Origin: Oxyruncus cristatus
Lineage: Eukaryota > Chordata > Aves > Passeriformes > Cotingidae
NCBI GenBank assembly: GCA_013399855.1
Contig: VXAY01002248.1
Location: forward strand, 365,566-429,565
DNA length: 64,000 nt
Direction: 5' to 3'
The position numbers were made by a program, and so were the translations under genes. The number at the start of each line of letters is the position of its first letter. Positions within the stretch are counted from its first letter, which is position 1. Of this stretch, positions 1 to 13,084 are shown one piece after another. Under the pieces are notes generated by a model. It made no database searches. It saw only the letters and a program-made list of their open reading frames with translations, and was not told where the DNA came from.

Positions 1-583
1 ATATTCAGGACAGTTGGAAAGTGTGGCTGGCTGAGAGGGCGGCCATACGTGCCAGCAGCTCCTTCTGCTCTTAACAACTGCTATCCTAAATCAAATCGAG
101 AGCTCTGAGCAGGGAGATTAGACCAGTACCACCTCATAGTGACAGCTCATGGCATCGTGTTCCCCTCTGTCCCTTCCCCTCTCTCCCCTCACCGGTCAGG
201 GTGGGTGTGAAGGGAGGCTGGCTAAGCATTTGAGGAAGAAAAGGTTATAAGTGTTCCCAGTAAGGCTCTGTGCATGCTGAACAGCTAAAACCATCCTGTT
301 CCTTTGGAAAAGTATCAGGCTCTGTCTTCATGCCTAATCTACAGCGCCGCATGTTTCCAAGGCCAGATTATCTAAACAGGGTATTATTTCAGTTCCCACA
401 CGCGTGCATCTGCTCAGAACAATGAATGAGGTTTCTTTCTGTCTGCATGTTCCCGGGTTCTTCTCCCCCCATCTGCTTCTTCTGTTTTGCCCTTCCCTAT
501 TTTTTAATGCCATAGGTATGATACCTGTATAATCTAACAGAATATTTTTTTTCCATTTGACTTAAGCAGGTGTAAAATGCCTC
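1..583. other. unique intergenic sequence
   Basis: No repeat, coding frame or RNA gene is recognisable. The first 450 bases are somewhat richer in G+C than the rest and keep a few CpGs; nothing more can be supported. Confidence 0.5.
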
Positions 584-672
584 TGGACCAGATCCTCAGC
601 TCAGGAGACGTAGGAGAAATTCACATAGGTCTTCATGTCAATGGATCTGTGGTCGCATTACGTTCAGCAGGT
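584..672. repeat. possible degenerate amniote palindromic repeat
   Basis: The segment begins with GACCAGATCCTCAGCT and later has CTTCATGTCAATGGATCTGTGG. From memory this order resembles an old repeat of reptiles and birds whose arms read roughly GATCCTCAGCTGGTGTAAATC around a centre containing GTCAATGGAG. The copy is badly eroded and the second arm is barely visible. It may be a non-autonomous DNA transposon relic; family unknown. Confidence 0.35.
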
Positions 673-1320
673 TATAACTAAAACATGTTGAGTAGAAGAA
701 AACTCAGGAGAATTTTACCTAAAACTCTTGCAAAATACACACCTAATTTTATTTTCAAAGATTGTCTAGTTTAATATGAAACACTATTGAGCAAGGTGTG
801 AGCTCCTTCCATTCCTAATAATATAGATAAGGACAAAACCGTCTGTTCTCGCTAGTTTTTCCTTGTTTACTGAAAACTAATCTGGGACTGAATGAACATT
901 TTTTCCTAAAGCTGCAATAAGAACTTTATCTGTTTACTTTAATGAGAGTTCATGTTTCACAACACCATGCTGCGTTGCCTTTTCATCTTTTATGTGTTTA
1001 TGTATGTTGGAGGGGTTGTATATATTAATGTAAAATCAGTAATAATACTCTAGCTATCTATAATTTTTGGGCAGACATCCAGCTTGGGTGAATATCAGCT
1101 GTTGGCAACTATGGTATCATTGTACTTTATCTTGAGATGAGTTTAAGGGGGAAAACCCCAACATGTATTTTTTACACTGGATTTTTATAGCATAATGGTG
1201 AGGAGTCTGATCACAGAAGGTCAGTGAGCTACATACGCTGAAAGACAAACTTACAGACACCAAGTTTATGCTGTCACAGCTCAAAATTTTCCAGGATATG
1301 GGAGCTGATTCTCTCCTCTA
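673..1320. other. unique AT-rich intergenic sequence
   Basis: Nothing recognisable between the eroded repeat and the first CR1 copy. Confidence 0.5.
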
Positions 1321-1874
1321 CTTCGCTCTTGTGACACCCCATCTGCAGATGCTGCATCCAGATCTTGGGGCCCCAACAGAAGCAGGTTGTGGAGCTGTTG
1401 AAGTGAGTCCAGAGGAGGCCACGAAGATGCTCAGAGGCACCTCTGCTATGGAGATGTCCTGAGAGAGTTAGGGTGTTCAGTCTGGAGAAGATAAGGCTCT
1501 GAGGAGACCTTACAGCCCCTTGCAGTAGCTAAAGGGGCTCCAAGAGACCTGAAGAGGGACTTTAGACACGGGCATCTAGCGGTAAGAGAAGCGGGAATGG
1601 CTTCAGACTGACAGAGGGCAGGGTTAGATTAGGTATTAGGAAGAAATTTTTTACAATGAGGGTGGTAAAACACTGACACAGGTTACTCAGTGAACCTGTG
1701 GCTGCCCCATCCCTGAAAGCATCCAAGGTCGGGTTGGATTGGGCTTGGAGCAGCCTAGTCTAGTGGAAGGTGTCCCTGCCCATGGCAGGGGGGCTGGAAC
1801 TAGGTGATTTTTAGGGACTTTTCTAATCCAACCCAGCTGAACCCAACCTGTTCTGGGATTCTGTGGTTCTATGG
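1321..1874 (+). mobile_element. CR1 LINE fragment, 5'-truncated
   Basis: The segment follows the 3' part of a CR1 element in order: the stretch about paying out as CTGCATCCAGATCTTGGGGCC, the GTCTGGAGAAGATAAGGCTC block, the TTAGGAAGAAATTTTTTACA block, the CATCCCTGAAAGCATCCAAGG block, then GTGTCCCTGCCCATGGCAGG and a short tail GGGATTCTGTGGTTCTATGG. The ORF2 frame is broken by stops and indels; the first piece, from about 1268, reads only some 60 codons. It is more diverged than the copy at 15.7 kb. CR1 copies are almost always 5'-truncated and rarely have target-site duplications; none is visible here. Confidence 0.92.
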
Positions 1875-2120
1875 TAATGGCACAGTAGTATGGTATACAA
1901 GTGCATTCTACCTTAGATTAGAAAGAGGATGCTCAACTTCAAGAGACTCCTGTACAGCTAAACAACTGTAGATTAGGTTAATTTTAATGTCAATATAGTT
2001 CTATTTTTTTAAGTATCAAAAATCTGGGAATGAGAAACAATGTCACAATGACACAATTGGCTAAAGACTTAAGTGTTTGAAATCAGAAAGCTTTGTCTTT
2101 GTTTGTTTATCTTGACAGTG

Positions 2121-2570
2121 TATTGGAGCAACCAGGCTGGTGAAGGGACTTGAGCACAAGTCCTATGAGGAGAGGCTGAAGGAGCTGGGGTTGTTTAGCC
2201 TGGAGAAGAGAAGGCTCAGGGGAGACCTCATCACTCTCTACAACTGTCTGAGAGGAGGTTGTAGCCAGGTGGGGGTTGTTCTCTTCTCCCAGGAACCAGC
2301 AGTAGGACAAGAGGGCATGGCCTTAAGCTGTGCCAGGGGAGGTTTAGGTTGGATATCAGAAAGAAATTCTTTCCAGAGAGAGTAATCAGCCATTGGAATG
2401 GGCTGCCCAGGAAAGTGGTGGATTCTCCATCCCTGGAGGTTTTTAAGATGAGGCTGGACGTGGTATTTAGTTCCATAGTCTAGTAACCTCAGTGGTGTTG
2501 GATCAAGCGTTGGACTTGACGATCTCAGAGGTCCTTTTCAACCCGTCTGATTCTACGATTCTATGATTCT
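2121..2570 (+). mobile_element. CR1 LINE fragment, close relative of the 15.7-kb copy
   Basis: From GGCTGGTGAAGGGACTTGAG to the tail GATTCTACGATTCTATGATTC this copy closely matches the CR1 at 15655-16187, so both come from the same subfamily. Near the 5' end it lacks about ten bases found in the other copy (between GGAGCA and the ACCAGGCTGG region) and is truncated soon after. It encodes the C-terminal end of ORF2 ([20 protein letters not shown] is readable) but point mutations and a frameshift break it after the GGCSQVGV region. Confidence 0.95.
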
Positions 2571-3392
2571 TTGACTAGGTATGAACTGTCATCAATCACT
2601 GGGAAAAGGGTAAACCATATCACACTGGATGAAGTAAAAGGAAGCTCTCATGGAAATATTTTCTTCAGTCTGTAGCATTTCTAACAGTGCTAATTAATAT
2701 CTATTCTCTTAAGCAGTCAGCACGGGAATTTGTTTTATATTTCCTAGAGCGTGAGTGCACACTAGACTCAATCAAGCTGCATTAAAAGACTGTGGTTTTT
2801 TTGAGAAGGGTATATGTAGGTAGCTTAACAGGGAATAAAGGAGGATATTAAATATCCCATAGAGTAAAAGTGTATTAAATAACCTATATAGTAATATACA
2901 AAAAGTATGTTAAAAATTCTATGGAGTACAGACAGCCAAGAAACAGATTAACAGAGCATTACATTTTATTGTTGAACACAAATGTTCCATTCCTTTCTCT
3001 GAGCTCCTAATCAGCATTTTTCATTATTTCCCTTCCCCTGTATTTGGCTCCTGTGCCTCAGTGCCCATAGCAACACTTCCAGTAGCGTTAAAAACTAGAT
3101 ACTGCAACCACATTCCCAGGCAGAGAGCTTTGCCAAGGCCTATATTTGATCCAGCTAGGAGCACATGCCCGCTCGGTGGTACAAGGTCATAATAATAATT
3201 CTCCCTTCAGGGGCAAACAGTCTTAGGAATGATCCCCCACTATTATCCCCTACTATCTTGGCTCATTTTGATCTCAGTTGTTATTAAGCTCATTTTATGC
3301 TGCAGTTGGAGCAGCTTGTTTACTTACAGAAGTGGTTATTCAGAAAGTGGATGCCTACAACGAGACCAGAAGCCTCTGTGTGTATGTGTTCA
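2571..3392. other. unique intergenic sequence
   Basis: AT-rich, no repeat or exon structure recognised. Confidence 0.5.
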
Positions 3393-3438
3393 AGTGAGTG
3401 TGTGTGTGTCTGTGTGTGTGTGTGTGTGTGCGTGTGGT
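3393..3438. repeat. (TG)n microsatellite, imperfect
   Basis: A TG run of about 23 units broken by single substitutions (TC, GC). It makes spurious CVCV-rich open frames on both strands. Confidence 0.9.
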
Positions 3439-6400
3439 GTACTTCGGTAGAGAAAATTGGTTTGTTTTAGGGACACACCATTCCTTTGAACTCCAGAAAA
3501 ATATGAGTCTTTTCTTTGATGGACTATGCTTTGGTTTTGTTTTGTTTCATTTCTGCCTAGCCCCAGTTTTCTCTCTGTAGTGTCTAATGTACATTTCAAT
3601 GGATGGGAATGATGACAGAAGGCATTTTCAATCCCTTGAGGCATGGTAGCAGTCTCTGAAAATGCTTTGGTACTGAAGTATTCTGAAGAGAATAAAAGAA
3701 ATCCTTTATTCTTCTTTTATTTTTCTTCTTTTTTTCCCCCCTCTTCTACTTATATCAAGATTGAAATTTCAGTTGTTGGGAGGGAATGGGGTTTTCTTTT
3801 GATTATAAATGGCAGCTTTCTGCCCCTGCAGCCACGCTCTTAATTTATTTTTTTCTCATTTCTCCCTTCCTCCTCTGCTCCCCAAATTTTGACCAGGCAG
3901 TGAGTCCCACTACTGAGTAATCATTCTTACCAATGAGTACTCCAGACCTTTGGAATTTGTTCATTGCTGTTCATGACTGTCTCTTCTTCCAGAGCAGTGT
4001 GGAGAGCATTTTAGTTTTGTTACACGAAGAAATATGGTTTACAGGATATACTTGTGCTTTTGTCAGGTTGAGTGGAAGAAATGGGAAGTTGGTGGAAACT
4101 GTTGGTGGGAAAGTCAACAGAAGGAAAGCTGAATGCTTTTGTAGCAGACTAGAAATAGGGAAGAGATGAATGGATGATTGCATTTGTCACTGACTCAGGC
4201 TTGACCAAACTATTTACATGGATGACAAAAGAAGGGTATCCACAGCAGGATATTAACATCATTTGAGACAGAAAATAAGAAAGATTTCCCAAAATCTTTG
4301 TAGATCTACACTACTTTGGGTTGTACAACTTGTGGTGGCAGTCTCAGAGTATAAAGAGAACAATGTCTGAACGCGTATGGATTTGAAAATAACAATGATA
4401 TGGATTTGGATACAGCCTGTAAGTTCGTTCACCTAGTCAGAACTCAGTATCCAATCCAAGCTAAATATGCAATGCAAATGATCAGGTGTTTCCTGGGTCT
4501 AGAGAGAGTGAGAAGTCATTCAGTCTCCTTATGAATTCATATTTTTGCTTGTCACTTTTCTGTAGAACAACTCATGAGCTCGGAGAGTTTTCTTGACTGT
4601 GGTGTTTTATCATACTAGATTGAATAATTTCGATTCTGAGAAAAATGTTTAATTTCAGCATAATAGCCACAGGAGGCCCTCTTTATACAGCTGTAATATT
4701 TCACACGTATCTGTATTTGCAGTTAAGCATGCAACGTATTAAGCTATAGATTGTTTCTGAGCCTTTGAGCAGATGAACAGAGATGGTGGGAACAGGGCAG
4801 TGCTGTTCATTCTTCAAATGAATTTGTGTATTCTGGGTGCTCTTGAAGACACTGTGAAATCACAATTATGTTGATAGATAATAGCTCTGTATAGACAGGA
4901 TAATTTTCTACTATTGTTCAGTCTGTTCTTCTATTTCAGCTGCTTCCACCAAAGTTCATCAAAGCAGGTTAACCTGGGGTAGCACAGTATTTCTTTATTC
5001 TTGAGGCAACATAGAGATTTTTAAAGTTGATATATGATTTTGACATAACACAATTTATTCCTGTTATATTTCTGTATTAATACATGTATGTGAACGCATT
5101 CATTGTGAGACTTACCACACTTTACTATTTAATTGGAGACACAAGTCTCTGCACTTTTTGCAAATACAATTCCATGTCTGCTTTCTGTGTTAGAAGAAAA
5201 CTTAACAAAAAAAGCACCTTCCTCACTGATGTGAAAATATATCAGTCTCAGTTCCAAATATATTACATATCCAGTATTACATTTCTCAGTCATACTGTAG
5301 TGTTTTTCAATTTACTCAATATACACTGTTCACAGCAACTGTTTCATATTCTTAAATCCATTTATATTTTCCTATATGTTAGACAGAAACTTATTCCTAA
5401 CTATAATATCCCATTTAAACTTTACTGATTACCAGTGTGATCTAGAAGAAAGTCAGACGTGAGATGAATAACCAAGAAGAGCAGAGAGTCATTAGCTAGT
5501 CACTGTTCACCTAAGGGGGCCACATTTGGAATCTAAAGGAGTTCTCTACTACCATTCATATTGCTTTATTCAGCTTTCTCAGATTCCTAAATTTACTCTA
5601 GCTCTGCAATGTGCCTCCACATTCATGGGTGAAAACCAGCAGAGTGAATTTTCCCGTTCTTACCATCATCTTGAACTGCATAGTTGCAAGACCAAATTCA
5701 TACTAATGGTTCTATGACCATCTGAAGGAGTCCAGGTACTCAAGAACATGAGGTTAACTAAGACAGAAATATTTCATGCAAGTAGGTGGACTGCTTTCAG
5801 CTTCAGTTAGTTAAATGTTTGTAAGAAATATCAAATTAATCCCAGTGCAGATGAAAAAAAAAACAACAACAAAAAAGTAAATGCAACATCAAAAAACTAT
5901 GAAATTTTTTTATGCACAATTTTCTTATTTACTTTCCATCTTCCTGTTTCTGAAGATGTAACAAAACTATCACAAATGCCAAACAAAAAAATTTTAATCT
6001 ATCTGGAGTTTATTCCCACCTTTCTTCCTTCTTTGCTCTGCTTTATGTGATGTATTGCTCATTCCTATTACCTCTTTATAGCTGTTTTGTTAAAGTTCAT
6101 ACCACAAAGACCTGTAAAAGAAATTTATGACTCTTGGGTTTTCAGCAAATTCTAAATAACCATAACATGAACATGAAACATTAATTAAAGACACTGGAGT
6201 CTAAGTTATAACAGAGATGCTGACATTTAAGCCCCTTGCACCATGTAAATTAAAAATGGTATGACAAACAGTGAGTAATTTGATGGTCAGGGGTTCATAT
6301 AGATAGCTTAATATCTTTGTCATGAAAAACAGTCTGTCCTTGATTTAACCCATACTGAACAGCCAAGGGGTCTGGTTCATAAACCATGACACTGCCTAAA

Positions 6401-6914
6401 CATTTTTGCAGTAATTCATGTATCAGTCTGGGAATTGCATTGAATATCCTTGAGACTAAACAAATACACAGGAAATTTGTGAACTAAATGCATTAACACA
6501 AAGATAAATTCACTGTGTCATTCCTGCCTCTGGTTCTGTTATTGAATTTTAGGCATTCTTGCCTAGAAAATACAATGTCACATATATAACATACCATTCA
6601 AATTTGTTTAATTGATCATTAGCTTAGTTAACATGGGCCTTTCACAATATATCTGTACCACTAAAAACTCAAGTTGCTGGGCAGAGTAAAGAGGACATCC
6701 CTTGCCTTAATGAACCTACACCAAAAAAGACAACACATAATGTAGGCGTATCTTTATGATATTGTTTTTCAAACTGTGGTACTTACATGCTTATATGTTG
6801 TTTATATTCCCATAAGCAGTGGTCTAGCATGCCCAAAGAAATTGTTGCACTCCTGTTGAGTTGTTGGCTGAGTCACCCATCCAGGGCAGGTGTCTGTGTC
6901 TGAGCTGGGCACAC
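3439..6914. other. unique intergenic sequence
   Basis: About 3.5 kb of AT-rich DNA with no repeat or gene that I recognise. The longest open frame (5084-5428 on the plus strand, 114 codons) is rich in F, I, Y and S as expected of random AT-rich sequence and shows no domain. Confidence 0.5.
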
Positions 6915-6985
6915 TGGGGAGGTTGGATTGAAGACTTCCAGTGGTCCCTCCCAATCTTAACTGCTCTGTGATTCTGTGGTTTTAT
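6915..6985 (+). mobile_element. CR1 3'-end relic
   Basis: GGGGAGGTTGGATTGAAGACT, a CCAGTGGTCCCTCCCAATCTTAA block and the tail CTGTGATTCTGTGGTTTTA fit the terminal 70 bases of a CR1 element (usual form: GGTTGGACT...GATGATC...GGTCCCTTCCAA, then the octamer tail). The piece is short and diverged. The preceding 70 bases may belong to the same insertion but cannot be aligned by eye. Confidence 0.55.
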
Positions 6986-7049
6986 AACCAATGGAAATGT
7001 TCACTTCTACAGTGTGATTCCCCACATCCTAAAGTAGATATGTTCCATA

Positions 7050-7200
7050 TCACAGGATCATGGAATCACAGAAACATGCAGTCTGGAAAAGCCCTCTAAG
7101 ATCACTGAGTCCGACCTGTGACCTAACACTGCTAATCCACATCTACTTGTCTTCTAAATACCTCCATGAATGGTGACTCCACCACTTTTCTGGGCAGTCT
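7050..7200 (-). mobile_element. CR1 3'-end fragment, antisense
   Basis: Starts with the complement of the CR1 tail (CACAGGATCATGGAATCACAG) followed by the expected order on the reverse strand: the CTAAGATCACTGAGTCCGACC block, a TACTTGTCTTCTAAATACCTCC block, then ATGGTGACTCCACCACTTTTC and CTGGGCAGTCT. Diverged, with no open frame. Confidence 0.85.
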
Positions 7201-7252
7201 GAATCACAGAACAATTTAGGCTGGGAAAAACCTCAGGAGGTTATCTGGACAA
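7201..7252 (-). mobile_element. second short CR1 tail fragment, antisense
   Basis: GAATCACAGAACAATTTAGG then CTGGGAAAAACCTCAGGAGG repeats the start of a minus-strand CR1 directly after the previous fragment, so a second 3'-end piece lies head to tail with it. It could be a separate insertion or a local duplication. Confidence 0.65.
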
Positions 7253-7728
7253 AATTCTTACTAATTCCAAATTCATTTTGATTAGGTTCCTCAGGGGCTT
7301 CTCTGTTTCCCCAAAAAAATCCTAAAAGCACAGATTCCTTTTCCTTTTATATAATGTTAACTAAGTTAATGAATTGGTAGGAAAGTTGTCGCTTAGAGGA
7401 GAGATTCTGCAGGTTGCAGGCCATGTATATATTTCTCCTCTCTTGGAAATGACAGCTGAAACAGGAGATATGTAAGGGAATCTGTTATCTGACTTTTCTT
7501 CACATTTTCCATGAAGTAGGAAACAGGTCCTGCGTATTAAGCAAGGGGCAGCAATTTTCTAAAATAACTGTCCCAGCTGCTTGTAAAAGGGAAAGCATGC
7601 TCTTAACCACATATTTAATTTTGACTCTACAGACACATAAGTTATAAGCCTCTTAGAACACTTAGTTAATTATTCTATTACGATATAACCAAGAGAAAGC
7701 CTGAGACAAATGCAGCACTTATATCCTG
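7253..7728. other. unique intergenic sequence
   Basis: Nothing recognisable between two CR1 fragments. Confidence 0.5.
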
Positions 7729-7790
7729 TGCAGGACCAGAGACTGGACTTGATAATCCTGATAGGTCCCTTCCAGCTCAGGATTCTAAGT
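7729..7790 (+). mobile_element. CR1 3'-end relic
   Basis: GCAGGACCAGAGACTGGACTT, GATAATCCTGATAGGTCCCTTC and CAGCTCAGGATTCTAAG match the last 60 bases of CR1; the octamer tail is reduced to one unit. No coding sequence remains. Confidence 0.75.
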
Positions 7791-10700
7791 ATACCCAGAA
7801 AATCCATGTGTTCATCTAGAAAGAGAAGTACCAGCAGAGCAACTGTACTTTTCCAGGTTGGATCTTCTGCTAAAGATTCTGCTATGAGATGTTGAACTAG
7901 GTTGGCAAGCTACAAAAACTTTTCTACTGAAGAACCTAATGATAAGAACTGGAAAACAAGAAGCTTGTCTTGCTAACTCATTCTGAGTTCTTCACCTTTA
8001 CTGCAGATTTGTTCCATCACTTTCCTTGCCTACACGTCCTGCTTTGTGCTGTTATTTAATATCTCACTAGTTGTGTAATTTCAGCTCCCAAATTGAATAC
8101 GATGTTCGCGACAGTGGAACCCTCACCTTGATAAATTGCCAAATAGTAATTATTATTCCTTCCAGAGCCTGAGATATGGAGTCATGGCTGTAATTTCTAA
8201 GGCTTGAGTGCTGAGAAATTTATGCTATACTTCTCTTCATCAGAGTTTTCATCTGAGATCATATTTCAAGCCCTTTCCTTTGATGATATGATTAAGATAA
8301 TTCCTCTGTGAAGTTCGAGCCTCCATGAGATATTCAAGAAGGAACCGGATAGTTCTTAAGCTTCATTTGCTTCCCTTATGAATATCAGCAATGTATGAAG
8401 GGAAAAAGCACACAGACATGACGCCTGATGGTTTCAAATGCTCCTAATTTTTTTAATCTTAATTATTATGGTAACATCTTCTGGCCTCAAATATGGTGCC
8501 TCTGTTCTTGTGAGTGCAATACAAAACTAAAGGAAGAAAGGAAGAGACAATCTATGCCTCAGGAATCTTGTCCATATCAGGATTTCTTTTGTTACACATT
8601 TGCTTGTTTCCTTTTGGTTTTGTCTGGGTTTTTTTCCTTTTTTTTTTCTTTTTTTTTTTTCCTTTTAAATTAAATGCTAGTGTGAAACTTTTTAAGCCCA
8701 CTCAATTAGGAGATTATTCAAACTCTAACTGGGCCACATTCAAAATTAGTTGTGCTTCACGTCCTCCCTGAGAAAAAGAAGGAGTAATAAGACGTAAAGC
8801 AGTAATAGTATATATATTATAACAGAGATAATCTACATTTTCTCACAGGAGTGCAGGAAGCATTTCACACATCAAAGTATGTATAGCAAAACTGACATAC
8901 TATTATAATTTGACTGTTGTGTATTATTTGGTACTCTTAGTCTGAAGGAAACAAATAGTTTGGGAACCATTTTAGAGACCTCTCTCTTATGGTTTACAGT
9001 GGTCTGTGTCAATTATTGGTGGTTTTAGGAGAGCAAGGTATTCTGTAGTAAAGGTCTGTGGAACAGTCAAACAAAATGAACTCATTTTAACCTTTCCAGT
9101 TGTTGACTAGCTTATGCACTGAACCTGAACGTTTATGTTCTGTTTTATAAGTGTTCTGATCCTTTATTCAGTACTTTTGAAATTCTCATTTTCAACAATA
9201 TAATATGTTTGTTTCTTCAATATCCTCAAGCTATAATGTAAGGATTGACACTAAATCAGTCAAGGTGTTACTGTCCTGCGGATACAAGCATGCCCTATAC
9301 AGATGTTTTCTCATGAATATAAAATATATTTGGATTTTAAAATTAACTGTTTCACTACTGAACTGTCTAGGAGGTACAGCCATTTCTATTACCTCCAAAT
9401 ATTTGCCCAAATATTCTTTCGACATAAGAACACTTGCAAACTCATTCTGTTGGTGGTGAAGGAGATAAAACATCTCTTTGTTATACATGCAGTGTTCAAT
9501 TTAAGAAAAAAATGAAAGAAAGAACCTTACAGTGTTATTTCCTAATTTTAATAATATGTGCATTAAAGCTTTCTTCCTGTTATGATCCTGTTTTATAGGC
9601 TCATTGTTCATGACATGGTCTTATTGTTCATGTGCAAGACAGATGAACACATTTCTACCACAGTCTCCACTACCTCCATAAACTGTGATTATAGATTGAA
9701 ATATGGTATGCTTCATTATTTATTTATAGCTCTGAGTATTTCTCAAGGATATTTTTTCTTTCTTTCATGTTATTTTATTCTAATGAAGGTGAAAGACTGT
9801 AGAAAACCACACGAACAACCCAAAGTCCTCTCTTTCACCATGAAATGGCTTGAGGTGTGTTGCAGTGTCCCTTCTTCAATAAGCATTATTTCCTAGCACA
9901 GTGAAATCTCAGTAAGTCATTACTTTGCTCATTGTTTAGGCTTCAAGTCATCAAAGCATTTGAACACATACTTAACTTTAGTACCTGATTAAGTGCTACT
10001 GGAATAGGATTTAAGCACTTGCTTAAAATTAAGAGGGTGTTTACATGCTTTGCTGAGTAAGGATGAAATGCCAAATTGAAATCATATTTGTGTTGGAGTG
10101 GAAATTGTTCCCAAGTTTCCTGGAAAAAGAAAGCAGATTTGATCTTATTGTCTGCATGTTTAACCATTTCCTCTTTCTCTTCTTCCCAAAAAAGGTTTTG
10201 GAACTGATAGTCAGCCAATACTGATAAAATCAAATTAACTAATGCTTAAGCAGCTCTTTACCTGTTCAAAAAATAGAAGGAAATAAGGGGTTGTGTTGGA
10301 GCAAAGTGATATGGAAAAAAAAAAAAATTTTTTCTGAAGATGGAAATTTTCCTGGTGAACACTGTGTTATATTGGGAGGGGACAAGAAGACAATGAGGAG
10401 AATCATGTTATAGGTTCTGTTGGGAGCAAGGGGAAGCCCTTTCATGTCTTGGGGAAGGAGATATGACTTGAGGGCACATGTGAGTAACATATAGACAGTA
10501 GATTCAGTCTAATTCAATTTCCAAACTCAATCAGCTTGAAGGCATGAGCCCATTGTAAACCATTCTTTGTTGGGCCTGGTGAAGCAGGGATTCAAGACAT
10601 GTTTATGTGGTTTTTTTGAAAATTGTATAGATGGCCATGGCTAGACACAGGCCAATGATAAATCAGGCTCTAAATTTGCTATAAGGGGTAGTGCTTATAA

Positions 10701-13051
10701 TGAAGAAGAAGTTTTTTTAAACAAAAAATACCCCAAAGAGTAAAATAAAAACTGGTTGGATTTTGTTCTCCATTAACATGATGTCTTTTTTTTTTTTAAA
10801 TATTCAAACAAGAAAAGAATCTGAGATAATCCCAGATAAATGGTCGTAAAGAAAAATCAATATCAGCAAACCTTTCCCTGTGGCCTCAGAGAATATTTCT
10901 TTAGGAATTTCACTCCTAACTTGATTTTGGCTTCTTACATTTCTAAACTCTTTGGACACATCTACCATTATCACATATATAGACCTAGACATCCCACTCT
11001 TTCTTTACCTGTTCATTTTTGGGTCCCATCCACCCACTTCCCCGTTCCTCTACCCATCTGGATGTGGATACAGGTAGCTTGATTCACCATTCAATACCAG
11101 CAAAAATAATCTTGCAGTGTCTTCATCGAGGCTTGGGAGAAGCCCAGATTCTGGAGCACTGCTTGGCCCAGCTCCGTCTTAACCAAGGGTACAGCCCACC
11201 CTTGCTGTCCTTTCTGTCACTGTGTGTGAGCTGCTGGAGATGATGAGCTCTTTGGCAAAATCCCTGCATGATTTGGCAAGGACAGATTGTAAGTTTAAGG
11301 TCTCTGTTACCTGATCAGGCTGCTGTGGTTGAGAGAAGGGAAAATGGAGTCTGCACTTTTTTATCTTTCTTCCCATTTTCTTTTTCAGTGTAGTAGTTCA
11401 TACATGGAAGGGTTTTGAACTAATTCTTGAGACATGTTTGCAAGCATTTTCATTGATCAGCCACACAATTACTATCTGTGTAACAGTGGTGGGAGAGAAA
11501 AAAAAAAACAAACAACTAGTTATTATTCCTACTAGTTTGGTTGTTTTTAGTATTGCCAGAAAGAGATAAAGCTTTCTTTCCCCATCTCATTCTTAGCTTT
11601 TTCTTTTTTTCTCTCCCTTGTCCTTCAAGAAAATTGTTCTTTTATTTATTTTTGCTCTATCCAAGAGTGGCAGCTGATTTTGAAGTGTCAGACTATTATT
11701 TGGGGGTTTTTTTGGATGCTACCATTTATTGCAAAGAGGATAAAATCAATGTGACATTTTCAGAACAATGATAGATAAAAATGATGAGTGGTCTTTAAAC
11801 GCAGAAGGCTAATTTTTAAAAATGTCACTAGTGTACTATTTCAGAGTTTGTCAAAGATAAAACAATAAAAGTTATAGATATGAAAACTAATAATATTTCA
11901 CTGGGTAAGCTATAGATAAGCAGACTGTGCAGTATACAAGTTCTATATTCTTCTAAATGTAATAGGATAGAAATGCTGCAAAAAGGACAGCATTAAATAC
12001 AGTTACTATGGGTTATTTGATTAGACGTTGGTTTTGGAAGACCTTGATTTCTAAGGCTATGACCTTGCAATCACTTGTTCTGGCAAGGACTCATAGACTG
12101 GCATTTTATACCATGGAAGATTCACATGGACTCGAGGGATTGTGGTTTGATGGCCAAGTTTTATGAGTCACCTGAACAATATAGTCATTGTGCTTTTAAA
12201 GCTATTAGTGTGTCATGCTGTGAGTGCAAGCCTCACTTCAGAATGAGGCTAAAATGTGTCCCTTGCTTTGAAAGGGTACTGGTTTTTATATACATCCTCT
12301 TTTTGTGGTCTTTTGACTGTAATAACCTGTGTGCATAAAGCATAGGAGGCTCATGATTCCCTGCAACTCAAACAGATTTTAACAACTTGTGTGTGTGTGG
12401 TTCCTGGATGTTTCATTAGGAAGTCATGGATGGAAGTCTAGTCCTGAAGGTAGAGACGTTCACTGTTTGGTATGATGGGTAGAGTGATGTCAAATCAGTA
12501 AGCAATATTTGCTCTAAGTGAGGGTTCAGAGACAGGAAGAGCTGGTATGACTTAGTTGTGCTAATGTGGAATGAACAGTTTGATTGGTAGGGACAAAACA
12601 CAGAAGTAAGAAATGACCATGAGTAGTGGGGCCCTTACATCAAAGTATTTAACCCAAATATGTGAGGAACCCAGATTTGATAAATCAAGAGGTAGGAACA
12701 TCTAAAATTTAGGATGTTCTGCATCCACAAAAAGGGAACTAAAATTAGCACAGATCTGCCAGCTCTCAGACATAAGAAGACCATGACCTCCAATGATCTT
12801 GGAACAATTATAATAGTTAATTTACATGTATCATGGAAAAAGGTGTTCTGTTACAAAACCTGAGAGGTCCATGAAATTTCAGTAAATAATATTGCAAGAG
12901 AATCTCCAAGAAATTCAATTAGTACTTGGACTCTGAATAGTATATTTACACAGTTCTAGTTCAACTTATGTAGTTTACAAGTAGCTGCAATCCAGATGTC
13001 AGTATTTACCATGCTCAAATAGATGGCTTGTTTTACAGTTGTAAAGTATTG

Positions 13052-13054
<3 letters not shown>
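7791..13054. other. unique intergenic sequence with homopolymer runs
   Basis: About 5.3 kb with no gene or interspersed repeat recognised. A T-rich run lies at about 8629-8666 and short A or T runs occur near 10317 and 10788. The open frames (up to about 104 codons) have random AT-rich composition. Confidence 0.5.
8629..8666. repeat. T-rich low-complexity run
   Basis: Long T runs interrupted by single C bases. It is not preceded by an upstream element, so it does not look like the tail of a retrocopy on the minus strand. Confidence 0.85.
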
Positions 13055-13083
<29 letters not shown>

Positions 13084-13084
13084 A
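13055..13084. repeat. (AAAT)n microsatellite
   Basis: About seven perfect AAAT units followed by a purine-rich stretch. Confidence 0.93.
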
